Shown here: piece after piece, positions 38,301 through 49,000 of the stretch
Layout: each line of letters opens with the position of its first letter
How positions within the stretch are numbered: the first letter of the stretch is position 1
Origin: Diplonema japonicum
Taxonomy: Eukaryota; Euglenozoa; Diplonemea; Diplonemida; Diplonemidae
Length of the DNA stretch: 64,000 bases
Assembly: GCA_964019335.1 (NCBI GenBank)
Contig: OZ025684.1
Coordinates: forward strand, 62,001 to 126,000
Direction: 5' to 3'
Program-made: the position numbers and the translations under genes
Notes under the pieces: generated by a model
The model's database searches: none
Told to the model about the DNA's origin: nothing
What the model saw: only the letters and a program-made list of their open reading frames with translations

Positions 38301-40922
38301 GTCACGCTGTTTCATGCGATGGCACACTGCAGGGTCCGGAACATCCCGAAGCACAGATTCAACTTTATCGAACGCTAGACGCTGGTAGACCTGGAGGTAG
38401 TTATCCGGTTCTGGGACAAGAGGGTAGCGCACATCAACAGGATGCACGCGTCCCGTCACGCTCATTGTCTCTGTGCGGTATTCGGACGACCAGAAGTAGT
38501 CTTGAAAGCTCTCAACGTCCATTGTGGCTGATGAGAGTACCACGTACAGCCTTTTGCTTGTTTTTGACCCTGCTTCCAGTTCCTTTTTCAAAAGCGGCAA
38601 GAGGCAGTCTGTTGCCACAGATCGTTCGTGTAATTCGTCCACGACGATCGCTGTAGGAAGATGGTTTCCCCCAGACAGGTGTTGCAGATATTCACGGTCG
38701 GTCCAGAAACTGCTGCTGAACACATGTGTGGCCTTCGCGTAGCCCATCTCTTTTTCCACTCTTTGTTGTAGAGTCTTCAGTGAGAAGCAGTTCGGTTGCG
38801 TGCAGACCACGTCCTTCACTCCCAGTTCTTCTACGAGATATTGGAACATCTGCGTAGACTTTCCTGACCCCGGCGAAGCATCTAGAATGATCACCCCGCG
38901 TTTGTTCTCTTTGATGAAGGACACCACACGGTTACGCTCGGCAAGGATCGGAAGCTTCGCTTTCATCCTCCCCAGCTCCCTTACGAACACCCTCATGTCC
39001 CGCAGGCCGAAAGGTATGCCCCATGTTCTTTTCGTTGACACCACATCAATACGTGAAGCGAAGTCCTTTTGCTGCTTCGCGTAGTTTGATAGCTTCCCCT
39101 CGAGAGTCACCGCCTCTTCCACATCATTCATCACTCTTGCCCGATGCACGTCTTCCTCTAGTTTGCACATAGCGATGTTGTGTTCTGCCATCACATCCTT
39201 TGCCTGTTTTAAGAGGTCCGGCAGCCGTCTCTCGATGGCTCTCTGTACTTCAGCCCACTCCCAGTACCTCTCCTCTCCGAAAATCCCCTCTGACATGCTG
39301 CAACACCACTCCATCTCCGCCATCTTGACGTCGTTGTCAGTGAGGCAGTGCTTCGACGTGCAATGTTCACCCCTTGGACATGGAGGCCGGTCGTTGATCT
39401 CGGACTCTTTAAAAGATTCACAGATCTTCTGCGACATCAGAGTGGCCTTGAGCAAATCTGGCATCATTTGCAGATTGGTAAGTTGGAAAGACCGCACCCC
39501 ATGCATACACAACAAGCCCATGGCTATTAACAAATAACGAGCATCCTTGCAAAGCATCTCGGTAAGGTGCAAACGGCCGTCGGTAAGCGTGCAATGAGCC
39601 AGAGCACTATCCGCAAATGGGTCATCTATCTGAATTTTAAGAACAGCCGAACTGCGGGGGACAACATGCACCATTCTGTTGCTCCCGTTATTTCTACCCG
39701 ACAGGCAGAGACTGAAGTCCCCTCTCTGCCTCACCTGATCAATGATGTGCTGAGTTACCTGCACAAAGAGTTTGTTATCCTTCTTGAAGGCATTGCTGTC
39801 CAGTATTGTAAAGTTGTTCAGCTCTCTGCCAAGTAAATTGATGGCTTCAGAAGTCGAGAACGGGTACTCAGAACACAGTTCAAGCATCGCAGGAACCTGC
39901 ACCGTCGGTGTCATGATGCTCATTTTCAACACGTTGTGCATGGCAAAAGGGGACCTCTGCTGGTCGAACTTCACACTCCCCGAGAAGTCATGGTTGTCAG
40001 TGAATCCCGCGATGTCCCCGCACCTAATGGTCAGGTAGGGCTTCAACACCGCTTCAAAAAAGTCTGCGAAGCTACTGTAGTCACAGTGCTGCAAAGAGAC
40101 AGTGGCTGAGAACTCCGTGGGTTGGGGAATCACTTCACAGGCCGAAACTACGTCATTCCCATCGCGTGGTACGAGAGAGACCTGTAGCGCTTCGCCACTT
40201 CCCATCACGCTTGCAACCATGTACGAGTGGCTGTTCCTCCCCACTAGTGTTCCGACGTATGCAGCCTGCACTTCCCCGTATGTCATATCGTGCAGCAGGT
40301 ATTGATCCATTATGCTCAGAGGTCGGGTGATGTTCTGGGGTTCCGCATTTCCTGTAGTTCGCTTCGTGCAGCACGCGCTGCACATGTCAGCGTCGGTTCT
40401 GTTGCGCATGGTGCACGTGCTGCATACCCACGCGCGTGCGGTTGACCTTACACTGTCTGTGTGTGTCTCATTGTGCATAAGCGAGACTTCTTGGTGCACA
40501 GGTACGGGCGGTGGAGCGGAAGGTCGTAGGGTAGTACAAATGGCGCATGCAGTTGCTGTAATGTCGTTGGCAAGGGTGCAGCTGCTGCAAATCCATTCCC
40601 CGCTAGAAGCTGAGGTCTTTGCAGGGCAGACATCCTGCGGGGTGTTGGGTGCTTCAGTCCGTTGTTGCCCACATGTAGTGCACGCTAGCACAAGGTCTTC
40701 ATTTAAAGCGGTACACGCATCACATATCCACTGCGCTGGAGCGTCTGAGCTGGACGGACCGGCAGGCACACCACATGCCATGCAGCACAAGGAGTCGGCG
40801 CTGTTCTGCAGTGTACATACATTGCAGACCCAACCGCTGCTTTCCTGCTGCCTTTCTGTGCCACACACGTTGCATGTCACACCACCTTCGTTGACAAGCG
40901 TGCAGACATTGCAGGTCCACAT
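35382..40922 (-). CDS. DEAH-box RNA helicase with five RanBP2-type zinc fingers
   Basis: 1846 residues from the ATG at 40922 (MWTCNVCTLVNEGG). The earlier in-frame codon is GTG, and a CCTCCCCCACAG tract sits just upstream. Residues 1-195 hold five RanBP2 fingers (WxCxxC...N...CxxC, e.g. GWVCNVCTLQN, EWICSSCTLAN). An additional Cys-rich patch (CPRGEHCTSKHC) follows. The helicase core has Walker A ASPGSGKST (~685), DELH in motif II (~760), SSATM in motif III, and QRAGRAGR in motif VI (~977). The C-terminal half resembles the accessory domains of DEAH proteins and then shows no known motif before the RBR part. The order matches plant DEAH11/DEAH12, but the finger array is extra. It should couple RNA remodelling with ubiquitin transfer. 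Confidence 0.88.
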   Translation of the reverse strand: MWTCNVCTLVNEGGVTCNVCGTERQQESSGWVCNVCTLQNSADSLCCMACGVPAGPSSSDAPAQWICDACTALNEDLVLACTTCGQQRTEAPNTPQDVCPAKTSASSGEWICSSCTLANDITATACAICTTLRPSAPPPVPVHQEVSLMHNETHTDSVRSTARAWVCSTCTMRNRTDADMCSACCTKRTTGNAEPQNITRPLSIMDQYLLHDMTYGEVQAAYVGTLVGRNSHSYMVASVMGSGEALQVSLVPRDGNDVVSACEVIPQPTEFSATVSLQHCDYSSFADFFEAVLKPYLTIRCGDIAGFTDNHDFSGSVKFDQQRSPFAMHNVLKMSIMTPTVQVPAMLELCSEYPFSTSEAINLLGRELNNFTILDSNAFKKDNKLFVQVTQHIIDQVRQRGDFSLCLSGRNNGSNRMVHVVPRSSAVLKIQIDDPFADSALAHCTLTDGRLHLTEMLCKDARYLLIAMGLLCMHGVRSFQLTNLQMMPDLLKATLMSQKICESFKESEINDRPPCPRGEHCTSKHCLTDNDVKMAEMEWCCSMSEGIFGEERYWEWAEVQRAIERRLPDLLKQAKDVMAEHNIAMCKLEEDVHRARVMNDVEEAVTLEGKLSNYAKQQKDFASRIDVVSTKRTWGIPFGLRDMRVFVRELGRMKAKLPILAERNRVVSFIKENKRGVIILDASPGSGKSTQMFQYLVEELGVKDVVCTQPNCFSLKTLQQRVEKEMGYAKATHVFSSSFWTDREYLQHLSGGNHLPTAIVVDELHERSVATDCLLPLLKKELEAGSKTSKRLYVVLSSATMDVESFQDYFWSSEYRTETMSVTGRVHPVDVRYPLVPEPDNYLQVYQRLAFDKVESVLRDVPDPAVCHRMKQRDLLVFLPTSRDVFEVKEKLERGVLKDKTEVFALCETMREDQKQRVFRQCDKIKVILATGIAETSLTIEGVIAVIDTGLVAAASYMKKKQKTEWHIGFISQGSAKQRAGRAGRTCPGVCHRLYSHDTYNGLQEHCTPEILRTDPTDSLLRVNASLGCVSLQHIDFVSRPSDNVLQATTDKLLDLELLQSEYGATRITDVAKEALEIQNANDDCKLSIKEALFLLLCGKAHCMRLAKVVLVAWKLGFHAPCKDFEYEPSEYASLGDLDRVIQAYSYDKLADGVEVPPKALTNEYEETNECTEHVIFNLVRVFPETLTHVASNNLYNYPRAVVAPVPEETSMEARAGDTLLCLDLVEGKPMMLVRVSDEVLASLPYAVQRQHAEARESLIQLHCDHVASELLFITLQRMSTGVCGWLGQLEEFGDVAIDAQACTVTLYAPEDKLRHMKLTWEMVKGHASNFLERSKLECAFHENNSVRMVIGDGYAVERVLWDKDETLSVSFGLMDKQDNSLAAKLHIECNVEKIRRALCKLIGNEYKQKVEEAETAYRVSGLVALRTACFMYLKEMSEFHIRPRQEFSNQKVTSEAACLTVMSAAQCVLVRPPFKTEPTSSQLAVKEAYICLEETLERRNGRITLDKFVRLTTNCFECTTVLMYTGDYSDLSFGIYENDNLYLPAGTTFLVGEPTTRDNKTIYIIAQAQPPVLRRKEDSVCNSDTAWHLYTFLAEQEGVVGVKMNKNATTGELHGKVSFCSTEAADEFHKKEVDGVMSSWQGHNKLQTRKAPGCDPPICTLDVFFYPTQPLETVVQLKSGAMREDFACHIVEEAWGLGRLLFVAGEGDVCHETFIEQECFQGKASVQHVFEEVDPDYDPSFAAGNLSLIVSQLAHGQLTGMLKPQHELAWFCYSMEMEDPVEAERLQHDLNALDFNPNVGYCSAVASSRLSVAVPIPYDKLVRLEGYINMNLSELQEASQGLRDC

Positions 40923-41487
40923 GATTTGCTCCTGCTGTGGGGGAGGGTTTGCCACCGGGCACACAAAGCAGCGAAATGAAGAAAAAAAAGGAATTTTGCT
41001 TTTCTTTCTCTTTTTTTTTTTTGCTAGAAGAATACTTTGTTGAAAAAGTCTTGTGAAGGGCTACAGAAGATGCACCAGAAAAAGAAAAAAAATGTGTATA
41101 AAAAAGAAATCAAAATAAAAAATCAACAGAAAACTTATACTAAGAAGATCCTTCTTCCCTCCACTGCTGATGTTAGCCACAACGAAAAGTGCTCTTCGAT
41201 GCACGATTCAAGATTCGGATCAAAAACATGGCTTGCTTTATAAAAGAAAAGATGAAGTACAAATGAATCATAGAAACCTAGGTCGTTAGGCTGTGGCATA
41301 TCAGAAAAAAAAGAGACAAAATACTGGTTCTGGGGTTTCCCAAGTCCCAGTAGGTCTACGGTGCCGTAGATGGTGCGTGCTGGGTAAAACCTGGAGAGGG
41401 CTTGTAACCCATAAACACATTGCCACTGTTCCCCATTGTTTAGACAAGTCAGCGAACCTACGGAGCTTGTTTTGCGCACAAATAGCA

Positions 41488-41518
<31 letters not shown>

Positions 41519-42710
41519 AGTCATTTTAAATAAAAAGGGGTTTTTACGTCGCAAAAAAGGGGGGGGAGGAAAAAAAAAATAGGAAGCGAAAAAAAAAAAA
41601 GAAATACTGTAAAAAAAAAAAAAATCTTTTTTTCACCGGACGCTACCGCCTCTCAATTAGTCATTCGCAGATATTATATTTTTCTTTTTACCGGATATTT
41701 TTCTTCTTTTTTTTTTTCCCGGGGGAAGTGTTATCCCGGTGATTCGACTTTTCTCGGTTCACAGTATTGTCTTTTTTTTTTTCTCTTCTTGCTAATCCGC
41801 ACCCAGAGGGTGCAGGGTGTATTATAGAAGGGGGTGTGTGTATAAACCCCTGTCTGGGGATGTATAATATAGATAGAGAGAGACGTGGAACTTGCACCTT
41901 TGAATCACCTCCTTAAAAAAAAGGGGTCAGTCTTTCATAAAAAAGAAACCTGGTGCATTTTTGCGGTGCGCTGGTGCCCACCGTAAAAAGAAATTAGGGG
42001 GAAGGGGAAGTTGTATCGCGGAAAGAAGGCAATTATGCCCCTGTGCGTGACGTATTTAAGAAGAGTTGGGGGGGGGGAAGAAAAAGCGCTAAAACTACGA
42101 TGCTGTACAGAAATAAAGGTATTACGAAATGTCTCGTGTTCTTACAAAAATAAAAAGAAAATAAAAGTAGGCCTCAATTAGGCCTGTCATCGCACAAAAG
42201 AAACATAATCTTTGAAATTTGCTGTGTGTACGGAAAAAAAAGGGAGGGGGGGGAATAACCTAAAGTCCAAATAAGCTTGTGATGATATGCAGTGAGTTAT
42301 TGCAGCTGACAAGGATCTCACATCTTCTCATTTTCTTTCTCTCTCTTTTTTTTTTTCTTTCAGTGCTTTTTTCTTCCAGGCAGGAATATCTTTTCTTTTT
42401 TGGAGGCTCCTCGATCTTTCGATGAATCAATCCTCTAGCGCATCTCGGCGACGCGGTGCGGCAGGAAGTCTCGCATCGCAACACCCCCCCAGCCCCCTGG
42501 AAAAAAAAACACTGTTATTCTTGTGCAAACAAAGCATATGCTTCATATAAAAAAAAATAGGCTGATTGCTTGTGCTTGTGCAAACCGAGGCGCAGTTGAT
42601 ATCCACCAGTTGCTCCCTCGAGGGTACAAGAGAGACGTCAATTCAGAAGTGATCAGTGATGCAAGCCCTTCCACCTAAGTACTGTTCCGGCAACAAGAAA
42701 AGAAAAAAGA
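40923..42710. other. Spacer, possibly with one small ORF
   Basis: The minus frame 41135-41554 (139 codons) encodes a non-repetitive stretch (LSRFYPARTIYGTVDLLGLG ... YDSFVLHLFFYKASHVFD) after a poly-Lys start. It has no recognised family and may or may not be a gene. A repeat scrap at 41957-41984 (GCGGTGCGCTGGTGCCCACC) recurs at 51555-51587. The rest is homopolymer-rich. Confidence 0.35.
41957..41984 (+). repeat. Short dispersed repeat D, copy 1
   Basis: TTTTTGCGGTGCGCTGGTGC followed by CCACCGT. It is shared with 51555-51587, where GGTT is inserted, and faintly with 53145-53158. Confidence 0.45.
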
Positions 42711-43023
42711 ATATATGAGTTAAAGGAGGCCGGTGTTGGCGGCGCCCTGCACAAGAACTGTCTACTTGATTACAGGGGGCGCACCGCGGCCGAGTTGTAG
42801 CTGCTTCTGCGTTCCGCGTCGTGTCCTTAATGCGTGCGGTGTACAGCTCAACCGGGGAGTCCCGGGTAGCCAAGATTCTGCGCTCGTGCAGTTTGCTGCC
42901 TGTTTCGTCACCCTGCTTTATGATCTTCCACTCGGGTGATGACCGACGAGGAGGTCAACAGCGAACAACACATCTGATGTTTTTCTTATATTTTCATGTT
43001 ATCCCCACCACCTTGAAAAAAAA
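42711..43023 (+). repeat. SINE-like family A, copy 2
   Basis: A full-length relative of 29524-29872, starting ATATATGAGTTAAAGGA and ending CCCCACCACCTTG plus an A run. It shares all blocks listed for copy 1, with scattered substitutions and small indels. Confidence 0.75.
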
Positions 43024-43300
43024 GAAACTATGTTGTAAAGTGAAATATTGCGGTAAGAGAAGGTTTCTTTTTTTTTCTTTTTCTTTTTCTCTTCCTTCTT
43101 TCTTTCTTTCTCGAAGGGAGGAAAATGCTTCGAGAAGAACCGCGAAGAAAAAGAAAAGGAAAAAAGAGAGAGAGAGAGAAAAAAAACAAAACATAACAAA
43201 AAAAGCCCGGAAGGGGGGAGGGTCGCATTGCAATGTGAAAAGGGGAGGGTGTGGTGGGGTGTTGAGAAATTTCATATCGTCTTTTTCATTTCCTTCAGTT

Positions 43301-45337
43301 TCACAGAGCGACCGAACGCCACATGGCCTCCTGCAGCTTACCCTTGCGGTTTGTGAAGAAGATGTAAAGTTCAGTACAAATGTCGAGCGAAGACCTGAAA
43401 AGGAGAAGCACACCGGCACATGTGAACAAATGACCCGAGGTGTCAAAATACCACCGTGTGTCGCCACGGTACACATAACTATACCCCATTAGAATACAGG
43501 AAGCGCCCTGCAAGCCTAGTGTTGTGAGGTCTAGTGCGTTGTTGCACGGTCTGCAGTGTGGCCAAACGACGCTTTCCAGCACAAAGAGTGCGGCAAAGAT
43601 GCTAGCTATAGCTAGTTTCACATACCCGCAGCCTTCAGAAGTGTCGGGCTGAAGTGCTGCGACGCATGCTACACATAGTGATGCGCACAGCTCGATCACT
43701 CCATACCATGGTACCTCATCCCTGTACGCCCGCATCACAGATCCAAATCTGTTCACCCAGTGGCACTTGGGACCAACACTTACCCATTCGCCGCTGCCGA
43801 GCGCTACTAAGCGCATGCCCCTTGTGTTGCGGTCCCTTGCGTACACCGCCATCCCCGAGATCCCATAGGCCGTCGCCTTCAAAATGTACAGCGGTGCCGC
43901 CACGCTTATTACGACAGCTACCACACCCAGCACAGCGTCTAGAGCATCGCGTGGGTACATCACCAGTTCTATCCCTGCGAAGGCCGTCCCAAGATGAAGC
44001 CATTGACATATAAACAAACCTGTCGATGGGTAGCGCAGCCAGCCTTGCGTGTCGACAAACTGCATGGCCCTCCCACGGCACACGCCGAGCACCATCCGCA
44101 TGATCAACATGAACCCTGCAATGATGGTGAGGTTGCCCACGACAGCGCCTGTTGCTTGCCGGCCACGCAGGTCGAAGCCGAGCGGATGAAGGGGAAAAGG
44201 CATGTCGCTGTCTTCCCCGTTTCTGCAAGGCCCCGCAATCAAGACCAATCTTGTCGCTGCAGAGGCACCTCCCGCCACCCCGCTGGCGGCTGCCACAAAT
44301 GTCACTGCTCCGCCTATCGTGTTCACACGCTCTATCGTGTCCTTGCTTACGGGGTCTGGGATTTGAGGTAACTCAGCAGAGACCGACTGGGCCGGGCTGT
44401 GTGGGGTTGTTTCATTCAAGGCGGGTTCCTGAGGAACATCATCGGCAGCTTCAGACGAGTCGTTCGAAGAAAGGTCCGCAGGCATCAGCGTCAACGGCGT
44501 CGGGGTCAACGGGGCTGAAGTGAACGGCGATGGCGTGATCGGGGCAAACGTGTGAGGTGATGGCGTGACAGGAGCAGGTGTAGACGGCGCTGCCGTATCA
44601 GGAGCCACCGTAGCGGGGTGCGTCGTGTCGGGTGCTACAGTATCAGGTGCATCCGTGAGCGGAGCTATGGTAGAAGGTGCAGGCGTTGCTGGTGCCAGCG
44701 TATCCGGCGCGGAAGTAAGAGGGGCTGGGGTATCGGGAGCAGGTGTAGAGTCAGGGGTGAAAAACACCTTTCGATACAAACCGTAATTAAGCTCACGTAG
44801 ACCATTTGTACCACCACTCCTTCTGAACCCCGTGACGAAGGTGTCGGTGGGCACGTCACACCAAGTCCAGAAAGGATCAAAGCACAAGATCCAATCAGCC
44901 ACATTGTTCTGCGGACTGACAGTGACGACACCGTTAGGCCGATCGAACTCACAACACTCCATTCTGTCTAAACATGATAGATTCTCGCAGTTAGCCCTGT
45001 AAAGACCGGTCACGAAGGACCCAGCAGGGCACGCCACCTGACTGCTTCCAATGATGTTGAACGGGGCATCTATGTTGACTGATTGGCACTTGCTCACCCC
45101 TGTCGTCATCGCTGGCTTTGCACAGTGGAACATTTCCAGGCAGTATAAACTTTCACAACTGCTTTTGTAGAGCCCCGTAAGTGCCTTCCCTGGGTTGCAT
45201 TTGCACCACCCAGCGTAGTTGAAGCAGTTGTAGTGATCGACAGAATTGGGGAATGTGTCATAGCCAATTTCAAAGGTGATCCCTGAGCAACATATCGGGA
45301 TCAAAGCCATCAGCCATGGCCTGATGCATGTTGACAT
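43301..45337 (-). CDS. Multipass membrane protein with Cys-rich ectodomain and TPAP stalk
   Basis: 678 residues from the ATG at 45337. A CACCTTTCTTTTTTTCCAG tract lies 2 nt before that ATG. After the signal peptide comes a Cys-rich ectodomain with repeated 'ALTGLYKSSCESLYCLEMFHC' / 'FVTGLYRANCENLSCLDRMEC' units. Next is a Thr/Ala/Pro stalk (TPAPDTPAPLTSAPDTLAPA...). The C-terminal half has six to eight hydrophobic helices, preceded by a conserved-looking 'DMPFPLHPLGFDL...GAVVGNLTIIAG' block. I recall similar architectures among large families of putative membrane proteins in free-living kinetoplastids, but cannot check this. A surface receptor or channel-like coat protein is plausible. A small tail with basic residues (TNRKGKLQEAMWRSVAL) ends it. 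Confidence 0.78.
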   Translation of the reverse strand: MSTCIRPWLMALIPICCSGITFEIGYDTFPNSVDHYNCFNYAGWCKCNPGKALTGLYKSSCESLYCLEMFHCAKPAMTTGVSKCQSVNIDAPFNIIGSSQVACPAGSFVTGLYRANCENLSCLDRMECCEFDRPNGVVTVSPQNNVADWILCFDPFWTWCDVPTDTFVTGFRRSGGTNGLRELNYGLYRKVFFTPDSTPAPDTPAPLTSAPDTLAPATPAPSTIAPLTDAPDTVAPDTTHPATVAPDTAAPSTPAPVTPSPHTFAPITPSPFTSAPLTPTPLTLMPADLSSNDSSEAADDVPQEPALNETTPHSPAQSVSAELPQIPDPVSKDTIERVNTIGGAVTFVAAASGVAGGASAATRLVLIAGPCRNGEDSDMPFPLHPLGFDLRGRQATGAVVGNLTIIAGFMLIMRMVLGVCRGRAMQFVDTQGWLRYPSTGLFICQWLHLGTAFAGIELVMYPRDALDAVLGVVAVVISVAAPLYILKATAYGISGMAVYARDRNTRGMRLVALGSGEWVSVGPKCHWVNRFGSVMRAYRDEVPWYGVIELCASLCVACVAALQPDTSEGCGYVKLAIASIFAALFVLESVVWPHCRPCNNALDLTTLGLQGASCILMGYSYVYRGDTRWYFDTSGHLFTCAGVLLLFRSSLDICTELYIFFTNRKGKLQEAMWRSVAL

Positions 45338-46058
45338 GCCTGGAAAAAAAGAAAGGTGTTTAAAAGTCATCAGAGTTTTAAAAAAAAACTGCAGGGAAGC
45401 AGGGAGGGTCACTGAAAGGATGGGGGGAGTGGTGCAAGATTCTAAATTACGTCGCAAAAAATAGGTGTCTCACTCTTTTGTTTTCTTTTTTTTCATTAAT
45501 CTAATTGAGAGAAATATTCCTAGAGGCCAAAAGAGTTCTTTCCCCCATCGTCTCGTAGATATAAAACTGCAAAAGTAAGATATGCTGTCACGCCACAGCC
45601 GCAGCACTGTTTCGTGGCAGGATGATAGGGGTGTCCCTGGAGCCCTGTCGAAGAAAGTTAGTCTCTTAAAATATCTTCCCCCAAATAAATAGAAAGATGT
45701 AGTGGAACGTCAAAAGCTCGTGACCGTAATAAAAAGAAAAAAAAAAAAAAAGAGGGTTAAAACTGAAGGTTAGGTACTCGGCTTTACGTTAGCATTATTC
45801 GACCCTGCCACTTGATTCACCCCTTGCCTGGATATCTTTCCACCAACACTTAATTCCTTTTTTTACTTCTACAAAAAAAAAAAAAACAAAAAAAAAAACA
45901 AAACAAAAAAAAAAAACTAATGACTTTTTTATCTCGCTTCCTCTCGCCTTCTTTTTTTTCTTTTTTTTTTTCTTCTTTTCTTCTTTCCCTTCTCTCTTCA
46001 TCACACGGGGTGTGTTGTGGTTTTCAAGATTCTCAGAGGAACCTTCTTCGTCCCAATC
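45338..46058. other. Spacer without a gene
   Basis: A/T-rich with a mixed AAAC/AAAAAC run at about 45870-45915 and a T/C-rich tract at 45950-46000. Nothing further is supported. Confidence 0.5.
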
Positions 46059-49000
46059 TCAACAAAATGCTGATGGGTTTCTGCTAGTAGTTCTTTTACT
46101 ACCATACCTTTTTGTTGTAAGCTTCTTGTACTTATAAAAATAATCCAGAGTAGTATAATGAAAGTCGGGGGGCTGCACCGCTCCGGCCCGAACCTTAAAA
46201 AACTTGATTAACATTGTCTCCTCTGGATTAGACGCCCCGTTCTGCTGAGTCACAGATTCAGCAGGAGGGATATACTCATGCTCAACACCAAACGGGAGGA
46301 TGGTGGCATAGATAAGAGGGACTATACAGTGGTGAGCAGCATAGGAAGGGTTGCCTCTTGGAGCATCAGGGTACAGCTGCATGAACGCTTCGAAGTAATC
46401 AACATCAGAAACAAACTGCTGCTGATCAAGGGCAGTGCACCCGAAGCTGTCTGTTATGGAGCAATCTGCACCTTGCCTCTTAAGCATTCGAAGCACATCA
46501 TCGTCATTGGCATAGAAAAGAGCTGTTCTACCCAGCTTGTCCTTGGCGTCCGCGTCTGAACCGGCTTGCAGAAGAACTTTAACGTCGTCACCATTATTGT
46601 TGATGCAAGCGTGGTGCAGCAGTGTTTTGCCATCGTTATCAGTATCCTTTACACTTACCTTGTCCATTACCCATGGCAGGCCTGTTTCGCCAGTTCGTAC
46701 TTTGTACGCTAGGAATCTATCTTCTTTTGAGACATCCTTTGGGACTTTGTCTTTGGTTTGAGGATCCTTCGGGTCGAGCTTCATCCATGCCGCCACTCCC
46801 ATGTTGTTTCGTGCCGACCACAGGTCTTTGTTTGATAGGATTCGGCGGCTCTGTATCCCCCAGTTCAAATGCACGATGTTGTTCCCTTCATTGTCCACAA
46901 TGCTCAGGTCGAGCTTTGAGCTGAACGGCTCCTCGAGAAACTCCACCAAGTCCACCGCGTGCATCGTCACCGTCTTCCCTCCCTTGTCCTGCATCCTTAA
47001 ATCAGCTTCGGTGACCCTTGCGGAAACGCTTTTGGGCAACGGGGTTATCTCAGAAGCTATGTGCATCAACAAGGTCTTACCTTGCTTGTCAGCGGCAGAC
47101 AGATCTGTGTGGTTTTTTTCTTAAAAAAAAGTAATTTTTATGTATACCTATTTTCGGGTCACTGAAATCGATGTGGTTTTCATGGTTTCCGTTCAGCAGG
47201 AGGTGCATCAGGATGGACTTCCCAGTATCAGGGCAGACTTCGTGAAGGTGTTCCTTGATGCCAGGGATCCATTTTGCGTTGGGAAGCGCCACGTACCTCA
47301 TCAACGGGGTGAGCCCGTTGTTGTCTGTCACCTTGCTGTCGAGAAGCACCCTCTCGACAGCGGGTGAGGGACGCGGACGCCACGGTCCTATCAGATGGTA
47401 GGCTGTTTCCCCTTTGTTGTTTCTGGTGGTTTCAAGTTCATATGCTGCAGCCTTCTTCCCACTGAAGCGTGTCTCCCACTCAGCACACGGATACCTTTGC
47501 ATGAAGAACATGGCCACAGTGTTCCCATCTGCGTCGGCTGCACGGAGATCAGGCTCGTACTGCGCGATGAACTCGTCTATCATTTCCAAGAGCACGCTGC
47601 GCCTCAGGAAGTGCATCAACACCGTCATGCCATGTTTGTCCTTGTGGTGCGGGTCAAGTCCCATTTCGTCCACAAGGTAGTGCACCATTGGCATGTCCAT
47701 TGCCCATGTCAGCAAAGACATCCCGAGCTCATTGGTAACCTTTGGGTCAGCCCCTGCTTTGATCAGCTCCTTCAGCACCTCGAGACTCCTTGCGTAGAAC
47801 ACAGGTGTGTTGCCAAACACGTCTCTTGCATTCCATTCGATGTCCTTCCGCAGCTTCTTTGCGAGCTTGACGTAGTGCCCTCTGCCATGTGCACGCATGA
47901 CGTGGCTGTGCAGCGGTGTCATCCCCTTCCAGTCGGGGGTGTTCGGGTCCACCTCCTTTAACGAGAGGAAGAAACGTGTGATCGACTCGCCACATGAACT
48001 GTGAAGAGCCGTTACTTTGTTCGCACGTGCTAGGTTCGGGTTGCCTCCGTGCTCCATGAGGCATTGGAGGTACCTCGAATTCTCGATGTAGCTGGAGGCC
48101 TCTGTTGTAACATTCGATGCTGCGAAGGGGACTGGGCTCACCATGTTCGGGCTGATTCCCATTTTGATCAGCTCTCCAAGAAGCTGGAGTCTGCGTTCGA
48201 TGTCGTCGTCGTCTGCGGAGCCTGCGTCAACGAGCGCAGCAAGCAAGCTGCGCCCCTCCCTATCGAAGGTGGCGGTGTTGATGTCGTCGAAGTTGTCACG
48301 CACGAACTCGTACCACACTGTGTCGCACGGCCATTCTTGCACGTTGAGGGTGACGGGCTTCTCGCTTGCAGGGAGCTTCTTCAACAGTTGCCTCACGACA
48401 GGGTAGTTAGCCTGCGTGATTGCGTCGTCTAAAGCCGTCTCGCACGTCCACGACTTGTGCATGATCGAAATCCCCTTCGAGATCAGGTAGTCGACCGCTC
48501 TGTTCTCGGGACCAAGTGGGTCTTCGTCATAGTCCGATCGCGCGATTGCGTGAAGAGCTGTCTCTTGGTCTTCATCTGCCATGTTGACATCCACACCCGC
48601 CTCTTCTATGAGGAAGGCCAGAGACTCAAGGTCCTGTGCTCGTGCTGCAGCGTGGTAGACGTGGACGTTGCACACATCGGCACCCATCGAGATCAAGGTT
48701 CTGAGGAAGTCGGGTGAGATTAACTCGTTGCTGGCGAACGCTTCCACCGCAGCTTGGCAAGGAACGGCGCCTTGCTGCAGGAGGTAATCTACCATTGATC
48801 GGTTGGTGATGTTGCAGCTCAGGATGTTTTCGCCATCTTCATTGACATCCTTGATGTCCGCACCGAGGGACACGATGTACTGCACAGTCTGCACATCCGC
48901 ACCAGACTCAATGACCATCCGGAGGACAGTGTTGGACTCGGTCTTCTTCTTGAAGTTGACATTTGCCTTTTTAAGAAGCACGGGCATCAGCTTTCTGTAC

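Noticed and set aside
41135-41554. Firm call of a 139-codon gene
   Set aside because: It begins in a T/A tract, has no family and no splice or start evidence, so I mention it only as a possibility.
44565-44786. Plus-strand GASVSGA-type repeat frame
   Set aside because: Antisense shadow of the TPAP stalk of the multipass protein.
47089-47150. Apparent stop and frame change in the ankyrin gene at 47089
   Set aside because: It is fully explained by a 43-nt GT-AG intron whose removal restores an ankyrin repeat.
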